Shown: positions 10,701-21,489, counted from the first letter of the stretch. The stretch: 64,000 nt of DNA from Sweltsa coloradensis (GCA_024449915.1 JAMZAV010001735.1:86858-150857), one strand, 5' to 3'. The notes: generated by a model from the letters alone, not told the origin. Numbers and translations: made by a program.

Positions 10701-11200
10701 AAGTCTCATCGCAATGTGCCCAGAGCCACTCTTTTCCCCCTTAAAACACCCCTTGCAAACAAACCTTTTACCGAATGCCCAGTCAGATTAACAATTTCAT
10801 TAAAATGATTATTAACAGAGTCGTAGAGTAGGTAAAGATTTTTCTCAGCGTGACTAGTTCCTTGAAACCATATGTTTTCCCGCTTTTAAAACCATTAAAT
10901 ACAGTAATTTTATAATCTTTAAAAGGGATGCCTGAAAAATTTTTCAAGTTCGCGTATTCCCCCGCCCAATTCGAGATTAATATTTGATTTTTCGAGAAGT
11001 TCGTTTACTTTTATGTCCAGTTTCCGTCCATCACGATAAGATTTGTAATTAGGGTCTTTATCTACATGGGCCATAGCGATTATTAGAGCTTTGGCGAGAA
11101 AATTGCGTTCAGTTTTAACAGTGACAATGCTTCTTTTTAAATGACTTAGAGTTGCAATGGCTCTACCTTTGGTTTTGATACCTCCGTTCCCATTCAACAT
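7798..11200 (-). pseudogene. polB: Protein-primed DNA polymerase B (Polinton type), broken
   Basis: The enzyme would replicate the linear element using a terminal protein as primer. N-terminal part (10919-11200): TERNFLAKALIIAMAHVDKD, followed by a G-G-I-R-E-L-E-K-F end. Next come paired-Cys blocks (CKGCFK; CDICRRYFRSDKCYKKHL-like) that fit the family's zinc-binding region. The 3'-5' exonuclease follows: YCLAHYAKGYDSHFLLEH (ExoII, 10061-10525) and EAYCVADVSLL (ExoIII, 9630-10064). Before the palm is GYTVEIMWECQFK, then RDALYGGRTEAF. Motif A is IYIDINSLSPYI (8927-9142) and motif C is YCDTDSLIYV (8078-8341) with both catalytic Asp intact. The C-terminus fades near 7,800. It spans about 1,130 codons, normal for the family. 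I count at least six frame changes. Confidence 0.85.
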
Positions 11201-12255
11201 TCTGACGTGATCGACTTGAATTCGAGATATCTGTCAATAGGAACGGCATTCGATTGCGTAACTTTTAATACGGCAAAAATAATTCAGGCAAATTGGGCTT
11301 TTTTCTGTAATAATACCGATCGGTTTATCTAAATTTTTTCTGTATTAAGTAGGTCATACCAATCTATCGTGAAGGAGCTATATCCAAAAGTTTTTCTATA
11401 ATTTCGACAACTGTTCTTTAATGTATTTTTAATGATCAAATTCAGGGCGGGGGTTGATTTAACAAAATATGACTCCCTGAGCGTTAAAAAATTTAAATTT
11501 TTTAATGAGGTGTTTCTAATTAGGACGGGGAGGGGCCAAAGTTGCTCTGTAGATAAAAGAAGAATTTTTTAGCTATTGTTACTCTTATGCCGAATTTTTA
11601 AAAAGATTATAGATTTCGAAACTGAGTGTAGAACGGGACGTCGAAACGGGCTGCGGTTTGCGATCTATAACAATAATAAACAATTAATTAAATTAAAAAC
11701 ACTGGGTTATAACGCATTAACTTTAAATTGATTACATATACGAAACTTGAGGCTGGCAGAGAAGGAACGTCTAATGGTTGTCTGGTTGCGATCTGAATAA
11801 CAATTAAAAACAAATTTAAAAATTTAAACACTGGTCCCCCAAACCTAAAATTTTAAAGTACTTACGAAATTTAATCTACAGCATCCATTTCAAAATTGAA
11901 CACAAGATCGACATGCATGCTAGACCCGGGAAATCCTACCTATAAAACTGCAAAATGCAGCAGCCTCAAGTAAACTAATTAACCGCAAACCTCCTTATCA
12001 ACCCGGGAAATTGCACATGTACTTGTAGCCTTTAAATGAACCACAAGATTTAGCATCCGGTCTGTAAATGAATAAAAAATCATTGGCCTGGCGTAGCCCG
12101 GGTCAATGGACTCGAGCGACCAAGCTTGACTTGTTTGAAAATTTCTTCAAAAACAGGTACCTCATGTCCCATAGGGTTCGAACCCATAAAAGTTAGGTGG
12201 ATCCTAGCTTGATTCAAAGAAAAATTTTAAAATTGGGTATAAAGCCTGATGCTAA
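11201..12255. repeat. AT-rich flank with an imperfect two-unit repeat
   Basis: Two loosely similar units begin near 11,645 and 11,775. Each has a 'gcgatct' start, a run of 'aacaat' and 'aaattaaaaac' words, then 'actgg'. They may belong to the terminal region of the Polinton or to a degenerate satellite. Nothing else is recognisable here; no open frame longer than about 60 codons carries a known motif. Confidence 0.3.
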
Positions 12256-12258
12256 AAA

Positions 12259-12326
12259 AGTCCGGCTGGGGATCGAAACCCAGAACCTCAAATAGCCTAC
12301 GCTCTACCATTAAGCTACCGGGATAG
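12259..12326 (-). tRNA. tRNA-like sequence, probably pseudogene or SINE head
   Basis: On the minus strand a D-arm (GCTT-loop-GAGC) includes an A-box-like TAGCTTAATGG. A perfect 5-bp T-stem (CTGGG/CCCAG) with a TTTCGAT loop gives a good B box. The acceptor ends pair only partly. About five bases are missing between the D and T arms, so a normal anticodon arm cannot form and no isotype can be named. Best read as a tRNA pseudogene or the Pol III promoter of a tRNA-derived SINE. No SINE body was found beside it. Confidence 0.5.
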
Positions 12327-12439
12327 TGGATAGCCCAGTAATAATAATGAGTTCAACTTGTATTTAAATAAAATTATAAATATTGTTTTTGTTCAACCCC
12401 ATACCAACCCCCGAGCGAGTGCTAAGCGGTCGCTGGGGG

Positions 12440-12765
12440 CCTAAAATGGCGATTAAGCCTTTATGGCAAAAACCATTTTTTTTTTTTAGGGGTGGGACAC
12501 CCTATGGCGGTTAAGCCTTTTGGTAGAGGAACAAAAATTGGATGGAAAGATGGATTGGACGAGCAGAAGCACCTTTAGATCAAAAAAAATTTTAGAAAAC
12601 CATATGGGTGGGGGTGGGGGTGATTAAAAACAAAAAAATTAAAATGGGGGTTAAAGCCCCTTTTGGTAGACCAACAAAAATTGTCAAAAGATGGGTATTG
12701 ATGAGCAGAAGCACTCCGATCGAAAATTTCGAAAAATTTTGGGGTGGGCGTGAGGGTCGAAGCGG
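12440..12765. repeat. Imperfect tandem repeat, period about 150 bp
   Basis: Landmarks 'ttaagccttttggtagaggaa' and 'ttaaagccccttttggtag', each followed by 'caaaaattg', 'gagcagaagcac' and a G-rich 'ggggtggg' block, recur at about 12,510 and 12,650. A shorter third unit begins near 12,445. The unit is not seen elsewhere in the window. Confidence 0.55.
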
Positions 12766-12782
12766 CTTACGGGCCCTAACTA

Positions 12783-13192
12783 CTTGCATGCTCAAGGCAT
12801 CATATTTGGTACTTCGCTAGCATATGATGTACTGTTAAAGGACACACATGTGTCACTATGGAATAACCTTTTCTGGTAAGAGATATCCGTGTGTTAGGCG
12901 TGTTGCCCTATACGAAGTCTGACATTTCCCCTCTCTCTACGAGAGAGTCGAGAGTATGGCGAATTTGTTAGTCCCAAGGGGCATCACACATACAATTGTT
13001 ATTTTGCACAACATCCCAAGATGTTTGTTGCAAATCCAGCAATCGTGCTTGTATCCACTCTTGACATCTGGAACGGGAACTAGATTGAAATCAACGTCGC
13101 GACGCTGGGAAGCTTCCTTAGCAGCCCGATCAGCGTGTTCATTGCCCTCTATGCCCACGTGTCCAGGTGTCCAGCAGTCTAGTATATAATTG
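12783..13192 (-). mobile_element. Family L LINE fragment: end of RNase H domain and C-terminal region
   Basis: The minus frame 12937-13158 reads MGIEGNEHADRAAKEASQ, the last RNase H motif, then VDFNLVPVPDVKSG. The rest is lost to a frame change. It lacks the 3' tail on the left and everything upstream of RNase H on the right, where it directly meets an S copy. The left flank is not a recognisable element. Confidence 0.8.
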
Positions 13193-13199
13193 GTTTATA

Positions 13200-13364
13200 A
13201 GGATTAAGGACGCGTTTACCGTTAGGTTATAATGCACCACTCTAGCCTAAGGGGGGTGGGAGGGAGGAGGAGCCCATGCTGGTCAGAACCAGCCACGGTT
13301 AATGGGAGGAAGGGGGGTTTCTCACTTCGCGGTCGTCATCGTCTTTGTCATCGTTCGTTTTTTT
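13200..13364 (-). mobile_element. Family S SINE, 5'-truncated
   Basis: Tail half only: 'tagcctaagg', 'gctggtcagaaccagccacg' and the start of the GTC-rich core. It is cut inside the core and immediately followed by the tail of the next S copy. Confidence 0.8.
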
Positions 13365-13365
13365 G

Positions 13366-13728
13366 GTTTATTTAAATTAAGGACGCGTCAACCGTTAGGT
13401 AATAATGCACCACTCTAGCCTAAGGGTGGTGGGGGGAGGAGGGGCCCATGCTGGTCAGAACATTCCACGGGTATAGGGAAGGAAGGGTGGTTTCTCACGT
13501 CGCGGTCGTCATCGTCTTTGTCATAATTCGATGTGTCATGTTCATCGTCGCTGGGGGGTCGTCAAGGGTGGGGGGCAAGGTCCCCAACGACGATTGCCAG
13601 AGCTCGCCTCTAGTTTCGGGGAGTAAGATACTCCGCTCTTTCTAGCTGATGTTTGCGAGGTGGACTTTTTCTCTTGAATCGCCCTTTTACGATTAGCAGA
13701 GCCATGCTCTGGGCCAATTCTATCCCGG
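13366..13728 (-). mobile_element. Family S SINE, near full length
   Basis: One of the best copies for defining the family. On the plus strand the order is tail 'gcgtcaaccgttaggtaata', 'catgctggtcagaac', a core of repeated 'gtcatcgtc'-like words, 'gccagagctcgcctctagtt', 'agctgatgtttgcgaggtgg', and a head ending 'gagccatgctctgggccaat'. On the sense (minus) strand the head carries a weak A-box-like word (TGGCCCAGAG) and, about 30 bases on, a B-box-like GATTCAAGAG. That would suit Pol III transcription, but the match is imperfect. Confidence 0.8.
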
Positions 13729-14033
13729 GCCAAGTCTTTATGAATTGAAAATGCAAAACAAAGTTCGAGGGTTGTTGTTTTACATGATTTGGGGAACTAT
13801 TCCCTTTTATTTGTGTTTAAGAAGTTTTTTTTAAGGCGGTGGTTATTTTTGAGGTTAATTATATATCACACAAAATAAAATTATGAATTTTCTAACATTT
13901 TAAATATTTTCAGGAACTATCCGTATATTTTCTGAATTATTACCAAAAAGTGTTTTTTGTTGAAATAACTTAGCACAGGAGTATAAACACTCCAAACCAT
14001 GAATGGATGAATGAATAAAGATAGAACCAAATA
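13729..14033. other. Unassigned AT-rich spacer
   Basis: No element or coding signal recognised. Confidence 0.3.
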
Positions 14034-14165
14034 CGACGACGTGAGAAACTAGGGCGCTTCAACCGGTTAGGTATTGTTGCGCAGTTTGTCATGTTGTAAG
14101 TTAATGAAATAAGTTTTTGGTGTGTTTGATTATTATTGTTTTCTAACTTTATAAAAGTAGATAAC
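14034..14165 (-). mobile_element. Family L LINE, 3' tail only
   Basis: Left edge 'cgacgtgagaaactagggcg', then 'cttcaaccggttaggt' and the 3' untranslated region up to 'ttgttttctaactttata'. Extreme 5' truncation. Confidence 0.75.
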
Positions 14166-14284
14166 ATTATCGAGATGATAGTAAGCGTAAAAATTACTAT
14201 ATGAATGGGATATTGTTCGCACCACTGTCAACACCGAGCGGTTCAATGTTTCTATCAAAGCAGACATCTAAGGTCGATAGGTTC

Positions 14285-14533
14285 TTTACGTCCCCGACGA
14301 CGACCGCCAGAGCTCGCCTCTAGTTTCGGGACCAGCTGATGTTTGCGACAGTGACGTAATGTCTTTCGTTGCCTTTACGACCAGCAGAGCGATTGTCTGG
14401 TCAGATTCGTCCCCGGGTCCCGACGTTGTGAGTTAAGACCGCCAGAGCTCGCCTCTAGTTTCGGGACCAGCTGATGTTTGCGACATTGACGTAATGTCTG
14501 TCGTCGCCTTTACGACCAGCAGAGCGATTGTCT
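14285..14533 (-). repeat. Tandem duplication of a family S head segment
   Basis: Two units of about 125 bp each run from 'cgccagagctcgcctctagt' through 'ccagctgatgtttgcgaca', 'gacgtaatgtct' and 'cagcagagcgattgtctgg'. They differ at a handful of positions. The same variant (with 'gtgacgtaatg' replacing the usual 'gtggactttttc') is not seen in other S copies, so the duplication followed a private change. Confidence 0.75.
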
Positions 14534-15230
14534 GGACGACGACGACGTGAGTAACTATAGCGCGCTTCAACCGGTTAGGTCATATCGCGCCGCCTGTGAA
14601 TTAAAGTAATGAGAAGAGTTAATGCAGGTATGTTTGATAATTAGATTGTTTTCCTAGTGTTTAAAAAATGAATAACAAAATAAAATGATGATGATGAAAG
14701 TAATAGCAAAATAAAAGTTATTTATGTGAATGAAAACAAAGAAAAGAAAGAAATGTGTATGATGTGAATTAAATTTTGTTAAATAGATTACTATGGATGA
14801 GAAATTAAGAAAGTTTGTCGCCGTTATCATATGATAAAAATTCTTCATATGATTGGGAGAGATCAAATTGCGTGCGCAAGGCATCATATTTGGTACATTC
14901 TTCTAGCATATGATGTACGAATAAAGGTACATCGCATGTGTAACATCTGGGGATAACCTTTTCTCTGATTCAGATATATCCGTGAGTTAGACGTGTGTGG
15001 CCTATTCGAATTCTAGAGAATACCACCTTTCTCTACGTGAGAGTCGAGAAGTAGGAGGTCGAATTTTATTATTCATGGGCATCACACTATACGCAATTTT
15101 TTGTTTGGAACCAAATCCCAAGGTGCCTGTCGCAAATCCAACAATCGTTGCTCGAATATACAAGTGCTTTAATTCAATGGTTCTTTTGTTGGTTGGTATA
15201 TCCATGGAGATTTAAACGAAAAATTGAAAA
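14533..15230 (-). mobile_element. Family L LINE, 5'-truncated
   Basis: Starts at the left with the standard tail ('gacgacgtgagtaac', 'cttcaaccggttaggtcata') and runs through the 3' untranslated region into the coding end. The Cys/His region and part of RNase H are readable only in pieces. It ends where RNase H would begin, next to another L tail. Confidence 0.8.
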
Positions 15231-15237
15231 ACCGGTC

Positions 15238-15350
15238 CTAAGACGACGTTAGAATCTACGGCGCTTCAACTGGTTAGGTCATATTGCACCGCATGTGTTA
15301 TTGTAAGTTAATGAAATGATTTTGTATTGTTAATAAAATAATTTTAATTT
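15238..15350 (-). mobile_element. Family L LINE, 3' tail only
   Basis: Tail variant 'gcgcttcaactggttaggtc' with the following 'atgtgttattgtaagttaat'. Confidence 0.7.
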
Positions 15351-15419
15351 TAGTTTGAGAATGGGCCTGTTTCCCTGGTCCCAAGTGTCACTGTAGCTTT
15401 ATTTTAATTTTATTTAATT

Positions 15420-15925
15420 TTGGATTAATGGCGCGTCAACCGTAAGGTCATAATGCGTAACTCTAGCCCAGGGGATATGGAGAGGAAGGGCGCATTTTTT
15501 GGATTATTTGGATTAGGGACGCGTGAACCGTTAGGTCATAATGCACCACTCTTGCCTAAGGGGGGGGGGAGGAGGGATCCATGCTGGTCAGAATCAGCCA
15601 CGGGTAGGACAAGGAACAGGGGTTCTCACGTCGTGGTCGTCATCGTCTTTGTCATCGTTCGTGTTGTCACGGTCGTCGTCGTTGTGGAGGTCGGCAAGGT
15701 AAAGGGAGAGAGGTCCCCGACGACGATTACCAGAGCTCGCCTCTAGTGTTGGTAAGTCAAATGCGGCCCTACAAGCTGATGTTTGCGAGATGGACTTTTT
15801 TCCCTTTTCCCTTACTTTAACGATTAGCAGAGTCATGCTCTGAGCCAAATCCTACTCCGGACCCAGACCGGGGTTACTTGGATTAATGGTGCGTCAACCT
15901 TTAGGTCATAATGCGGCTCTCTGAT
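15420..15925 (-). mobile_element. Three family S copies head-to-tail (one near full length)
   Basis: A truncated copy (to about 15,497) is followed directly by a near full-length copy with all landmarks, whose head 'cagaccggggtta' runs straight into 'cttggattaatggtgcgtca', the tail of a third. There are no bases between head and tail beyond the 'ttggattaa' tail extension. Confidence 0.8.
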
Positions 15926-16435
15926 GGAACATTTATTACCAAACTTTGACTTCAGCATCACCACATTACATCAACCCACACAGACCCCTTCATATTCCAA
16001 CATTCTCATACATCTTGATAGATTCAGCAACATTTTAGCTCTTGTCAAGTGAATAAAACAAACGAGCAAGAATCGGTCGCGACCCCACTTTTAAGCGGTC
16101 CTCACACAAAAAACTGTTCGAATATTTCCGCCCAGCGAAGGGTGTGAAATGTTCTGTATTTAGATTAACAATGGTGGGGAATGAACCCACTTTAGCTACG
16201 AGCGACACATTTGCACGGCTGAATGCCGTCCGTCGGCTGGGTCCGTGCAGTTAAAGCCTTTGAACGAACTTATTCCTATCTGACACTTGTTGCGTTCGTT
16301 TCCAAGCTCCACCATTCACCCTAGCTTACACCCAATCACACTCAGCAACCCCATCGCTTCATAGAATATCACAATAATAAATTATAATTTAAAAAAGGTA
16401 TGCTCGAGTCCATTATCTAGAACAATCTCGCGCTA
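15926..16435. other. Unassigned unique sequence
   Basis: Mixed composition, no match to L, S or other repeats here, and no open frame of note. It is a possible fragment of older single-copy DNA between element insertions. Confidence 0.3.
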
Positions 16436-16796
16436 GACCAACGACAACGTGAGAAACAAGGGCGCTTCAACCGGTTAGGTCATATTGAGCTGCCTGTGAT
16501 GTAGGTTAATGAAATGAGTTTGTTGTGAGTTTGATATTTATATTGTTCCTAAGTCTACAAAAGACAAGAAAATTAAAAAAGATAATAGTTTAAGAAAAAG
16601 AATGAAGATTTAATTCATTGATAATATTGAAATGTGTCCTGATGTGAATTAAATTCGGTTGATTAAATAAAAAATACTTCGGTTTATAAATTTTGAAAAT
16701 TTGTTTTAACAAGCATACGATAGAAGTTCTTTAAATAACTTGTAGAAGTTTAATTGCGTGCGCAAGGGATCATATTATGTACATTCTGCTAGTTTA
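16436..16796 (-). mobile_element. Family L LINE, 3' end
   Basis: Tail 'gcgcttcaaccggttaggtc', 3' untranslated region, then the end of the coding region up to 'tgcgtgcgcaagggatcata', the codons just after the Cys/His motif. Confidence 0.75.
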
Positions 16797-17580
16797 AGTT
16801 ATTTGTGGTAAGACCGCGTGTACTGTTGGTTCATAATAGGGAACCTAAGTGGGCGTTGTCCGGTTCTCTTCCATCAGCGGGGTATAGGCGATTAACCCGA
16901 TCTAAATTAAGCGATAGCGCGAGAACCCAACTACGGACCGGAATTATATTCATACTGAAAGAGACTTTAATCTTTCCTTTTTGCGTGGATATACAAGACT
17001 GCTCTATCACAAATATTAATAATATTTTTTTGAGTTGAAGTGAACTCTACATTTACACTGTTGCTAAACCTTCCAAACTGCTAATGAAAAAGCCCGAAAA
17101 AACATTTTGTCCGTGGCATCAGCACAGCATTTGTTATCCGACTTGCTTTGTGGCTACTGTGAGGTCACACGTTTGTACTAAATTATACATTTCTTATTAA
17201 ATATCCTACATGTGGCAACAAAATCTTGAATGCGAAAATAAATGTCGCAACCACGGATAGGCGCGTGGAATGCGAGGATGCCACAGATGTACACAACGTG
17301 GCTGCGTCTCGCTTTGGTTGCCGCTCAGTCTGAGTACATTTGCGACAGCGCGCAAACATGAGTCCATTTAACTTATAATAGTTTGAATTTTGGAAGCGTC
17401 ATAGCGCAAAGAAGGATGCCATCATCTTCTTCGCAAAATTATGCATCTTGTGATGTTATGAGTTTAGATTTCTTTTGCGCGAGTCTAAAGATACGGCGAG
17501 TTACATTTTCGTTCCATGCTTACTCTTATGGGCGCCGAGACCAGAGAGAACCAATATCCTTCCCGCCTTCAAAACTGAGG
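16797..17580. other. Unassigned unique sequence
   Basis: Two plus-strand open frames of about 75 codons (16805-17038 and 17383-17601) show no family motif and lack features of coding DNA. I see nothing else. Confidence 0.3.
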
Positions 17581-17584
17581 TTCC

Positions 17585-17890
17585 CCTATGCACCACTCTA
17601 GCTTAAGGATTAGGGGGAGAATGCCATGCGGTAAATCAGCCATTTTTGGGGGAAAAAGGTTTTTTTACGTCGCAGTTGTCACGTTTTTCTCATCGTTTGT
17701 TATTCATTGTCGCGTCGTCGATGGGGAGGGTCGTCAAAGGGGGGGAGGTGTCCCCGATATGTTTGCCTTACTCGCACTATTTTCGGGAGTATCCCTCTTA
17801 CTAGGTTTTTTGCGAGGTGTTTTTTTTCTTTTGAATCCCCTTTTTTACGTTAGCCTCCCAAGCTCTGACCCAATTCCACCCCGTCCCTAG
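17585..17890 (-). mobile_element. Family S SINE, damaged sequence
   Basis: Landmarks are present but eroded: 'gcaccactctagcttaagg', a core with 'tcatcgtttgttattcattg', and a head near 'tgacccaattccaccccg'. Many one- and two-base losses and T/G run length changes fit the low-quality block that begins here. Confidence 0.65.
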
Positions 17891-18044
17891 TTTTAATTTG
17901 GGATTTCATGGTGTCAATTTGCAACTATTTTAAAGGACTTTATCAACTGTTAAAGGATGGAACGGGCCAATATGACAAGCAAGAACGCGAGGGTGAAAAA
18001 CAGAACGCTTCGATTATTTTTGGGTTTAAAGACCTTAACCTTTT

Positions 18045-18275
18045 GGGTCACTATGCACCATCTTACCTGGGGTTTTAAGGGCCCATGCCGGTCAAACCCC
18101 CACGGCAGGGAGGAAAGGGGGTTGAAAAATCGCGGTCGTCTTGTTTTTTGTCATCTTTTCGTGGTGTTTTTTTGTCATCGTCGTCGAGGATCTTTAAGGA
18201 AGGAGGCAGGCCCCCGACGACGATTCCAGGCTCAGCTCTTTTTCGGAGAGTAAAGTACTCCCCTTCAATCTAGCT
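18045..18275 (-). mobile_element. Family S SINE, damaged and 5'-truncated
   Basis: Readable pieces are 'gggcccatgccggtcaaac', 'gacgacgattcca' and 'gtaaagtactccc'. Confidence 0.6.
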
Positions 18276-18279
18276 GATT

Positions 18280-18380
18280 TTGCGGTTAGGTCATTTTCAT
18301 GCCTGTGATTTTGAAAGTATATGAAAAGGGGTTTATGGTGTTTTTGAGGGTTTTAATAGTTTTATTATTTTACTGGGAAG
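18280..18380 (-). mobile_element. Family L LINE, 3' tail only
   Basis: 'gcggttaggtcattttcatg' followed by the 'cctgtgattttgaaagt' landmark; it abuts the S head on its left. Confidence 0.5.
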
Positions 18381-20505
18381 CTTCGAAAACGTTTTTTCGG
18401 GCACGTTTTTGGGGATAACTAAGGGTGCTTTTGACATTTTTATCCCGATTTTCTGTAAAAAAAAATCATTACTAAATCGAAGGCATTTTGTTTAAACGAA
18501 AAAATCATAATTTTTAAGTGGGAAAAAAGATCGTAAAATTGCTATTGTTATGGGAAATAATTTTTTCAAATTCCCCCAAATTTGCACACCAATTTTAAAA
18601 AATCATAAGTTTAAGGTTCTGTAAAAAGAAAAGTACAATCAATAAGCTGTAGGTGTAATAAGTAAAAGGGGTTTTAAAATTCGAAAAAAATAGTTAAATT
18701 TCGAATTTCAAGAATAAATTTCGATTCGCCAAAAAACACACAATAATGAATCATAAAAAAAATTTTCCATGAAAAAATTTTACAATGGGAAAAAGCTGTA
18801 GGTGTTAAAATCGTTTAAAGTTTTTAAAAAACGGAAAAAATAAAAAAATTGCGTTTTTATGAAAATGTATTTCGATTGCGCTAAAAAACGTGGCAGTTCA
18901 AAGTTCAGAGTTTCGAAGCCCAAAAGAAAATTTCTCGCAAGTGTAGTAGGGTTTAAAGGCCGGGAAATCATGTCAACAACAACACAAAAATAAAAAAGAA
19001 AAAAAAAAGAAAAAAAGGGTAAGAAAAAAACTAAAAAACCCGTAGGGCAACATAAAAAAAACTTTTTTTTATGGGTTAGGGGGGGCCGGGGCGATAGCCC
19101 CCAATTGCTGCAAAGGTTTTTTTTTTATTTAATTTTAAAAAAACAATTGGGGTTTTAAAATTGAAACTAGGGGAACGGGAAAATTGATTGTTAAAATAAA
19201 AATTTTTTGGGACATACACTGTTCTTAAAAAAATATTTTATTGTAATATTTCCCCAAAAAAGTCTAGTGTTTAAATAAAATTGGGTTGAACAAAAAAAAG
19301 TTTTAACAATAAAAAAAATAGAAAAAAATAATAGTTAAACACAGTTTGATAAAGACCTAGACTTGTTTCAAATATTACAAAAAAATTTTTTATTTTAAGA
19401 TCTTTTTCTCCAAATATTTTCTTTTTAAAAATACTTCTATTTTTCAATTTAAAATCACTCCGGGACCTTCAAAAATTTGAAAAAATTTTTTGATAACTTC
19501 CAAATGATTGATAAGATCACAATTGCCATATTCTATACCAATGATGGGGGGTGAGTTTCTTTCTAAGTTTTTTATAGGAGATGATTAGACAATTTTCTTG
19601 TGCTTAGCTAGGCAATAAACCTTTTTAACTTTCCTATTTAAATGCCACAACATAAAATTGTTCCTATTAGTTTTCACAAAGGAAAACAGATTGTATTTTC
19701 TTAAGGGGTTTTCGACTTTTTAAAACAAGCGTCATTCGACTGGTTAAAGACCATGTTCTTTTCCAAAGGAAAAAGATTTGGATGTTTTTTTTATGTCTCT
19801 TTTTGCAACAGGCAATGTACCCCTAGTGAAATTTATAGAAAAGGGAGAAGGGGCAACCGTACCGGCACTACCCCACCCCAAACCGAAAAGTAGAAAAAAG
19901 GACCAAACGCTTTACTCCCATCAAAAAGGCGGTTAATTTTTGACAGTCAATATTCCTCCCTAACCGGACTGGAGCAGACGGCGCAAAGGGAACGAACTGT
20001 ACACAACTTACGAACCCTAGTTGCTCTCCAGCGATATACGTTGTTTCAGGGCAGAGGGGCGACCCACTCACCCCACCCCGCCCGATGTCGCTTAACTTCA
20101 GTTTCGAGGGGGAACTTTTAACACCGGGGCTAAACGTTTGCTAAACGAAAAACACCCTTTAAAAATAAAATAAAAAATTTCGTATTAAGAGTCGTACTCA
20201 TTACATACTGTAAAGTAGGGGGGTTAAATTTAAAGCAACCATCAACGAAAAAAATACATTAAAAAACCCTTCTAAAGAAATTTTAAAACACGTTTTTTTT
20301 TTAGACTTTATTTTAAAAAAATTCCTGCGGAGATGATTTGCGGGTTTAGCCCCCAAATCCCCTGGGTTTTTTTTCCCGAACAATTGGGACGACCCCCTCA
20401 CGAGGTTTAATCCCCTTTTCGGATTGCGGGGGATCCCGACTGTGTGGGGGGGGGGGGGGGGGCAGTCCCCCACCACCACACCCCAAAAAAGCATAAGCTT
20501 TTCCA
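18381..20505. other. AT-rich low-quality stretch, nothing assigned
   Basis: Dominated by A and T runs of 5-9 bases, with a GC-richer island near 19,850-20,080 and a run of 17 G at 20,446-20,462. Open frames (67 and 97 codons on the minus strand) have no recognisable motif. Heavy homopolymer content suggests consensus error, which would hide any element here. Confidence 0.3.
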
Positions 20506-20509
20506 GCCC

Positions 20510-20770
20510 GTTTCACTACGACGACGGAAAACTGGACCTTTAACCATTATATTGCCCCCCTGGTATTGAAAGATTGAAATTTTTTATGGTGTGTTTGATG
20601 TTTGTTGGTTTTTTTCTAAAAAAAAAAACTATGATATAGTAATAGGAAAATAAACATGTATTTTTTGAATGAAATAAATAACGGAATGGTTTTGTGTTTT
20701 TTTTTTTAAAAATAAACACTTTTGAATGAGATATAAAAAAAGTTTTGTCACTATGTTTTATGTAATGTTG
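20510..20770 (-). mobile_element. Family L LINE, 3' end, damaged
   Basis: 'acgacgacggaaaactgg', then 'attatattgcccccctgg' and 'attgaaattttttatggtg' line up with the L tail and 3' untranslated region. Confidence 0.55.
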
Positions 20771-20879
20771 AGCCCCAGACGCCCAGATGACATTGATCGC
20801 ACCTATCAGCTTAATCCCGAGTTTGCTTAGTTCAACTGCGTATTTTAACAGTCGGAGGCCCCCTTATTTTTATTTGCAA

Positions 20880-21487
20880 AGGGGCGCGTCAACCGTTGGG
20901 GTCATAATGCCCCACACTACCTAGGCGGTATGGGGTCCATGCTGGTCAGAACCACTGGGGTAGGGGCAAGTCAAACTCTTTATCCAAGTAAGTTGTAGTT
21001 TTGCTTAGGTGTTTACTATTTTATGCCTGGGTCAGTGCAGGGTCATTTTTGTCACCTCCATTAATAACATAAAAAACTTGAAAAAATTATTAGACATGGC
21101 AACACTTTTGCGCTTTTTAGGCCCCAATGAAAGCAACCATAGTGCACAGGGGACGGGAGAAGAGGGTTTTTTTGTTTTTTGGTTTAAGGCGCGTCACCGT
21201 TAGGTCATAATGCCCCAACTAGCCTAGGGGTATGGCGTCCATGCGGGTCAGAACCGCTACGGGTAGGGGGCAATGTTCAAACCTTTTTTCCAAAAGTATA
21301 GTTGTATTTTTGACTTTGGGTGTTTACTTTTTTCATGCACTAGGCATGCGGGAGTCATTGTTGTTCGACCTCCACTTGAATAACAAAAACAAATTAAAAA
21401 AAAATTATTAGAAAGTGGCAACCGTTGCGCATTGTTGGGCCCAATAAAAACAACCTAGTCGCACAAGGCGACAGTGAAAGATGGTTT
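20880..21487. repeat. Tandem duplication of a roughly 304-bp unit carrying an S tail
   Basis: Each unit begins with a family S tail half ('gcgcgtcaaccgttgggg' or 'gcgcgtcaccgttaggtc', then 'atgctggtcagaacc') and continues with about 200 bp not found in S ('ttgtagttttgcttaggtgt' to 'gaaagcaaccat'). The second unit ends where the next S copy begins. The fused S-plus-unique unit must have existed before it doubled. Confidence 0.75.
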
Positions 21488-21489
21488 TT

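Larger units (their letters stand above)
1..11200 (-). mobile_element. Decayed Polinton/Maverick (adintovirus-like) element, left part cut by window
   Basis: Eleven minus-strand gene remnants in one direction include the Polinton hallmark set: protein-primed polymerase B, chromodomain integrase, packaging ATPase, adenain-like protease, and major and minor capsid proteins. The run is not interrupted by the LINE or SINE copies that fill the rest of the window, so it looks like one insertion. Almost every gene has shifts between frames with few long open frames left. Base composition is normal here and homopolymer artefacts are fewer than at 17-27 kb, so I read most breaks as real decay. Terminal inverted repeats were not seen; the left end lies outside the window and the right end is somewhere beyond the polymerase start. 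A virion-forming (adintovirus) history and a purely transposon history cannot be told apart from this copy. Confidence 0.88.

Noticed and set aside
17585..18275. Separate short genes suggested by 98-100-codon frames
   Set aside because: Both are damaged S copies; landmarks of the SINE are visible in order.
20201..20494. 97-codon minus-strand frame
   Set aside because: Lies in a low-quality stretch with a 17-base G run and A/T homopolymers; the open frame is probably accidental.
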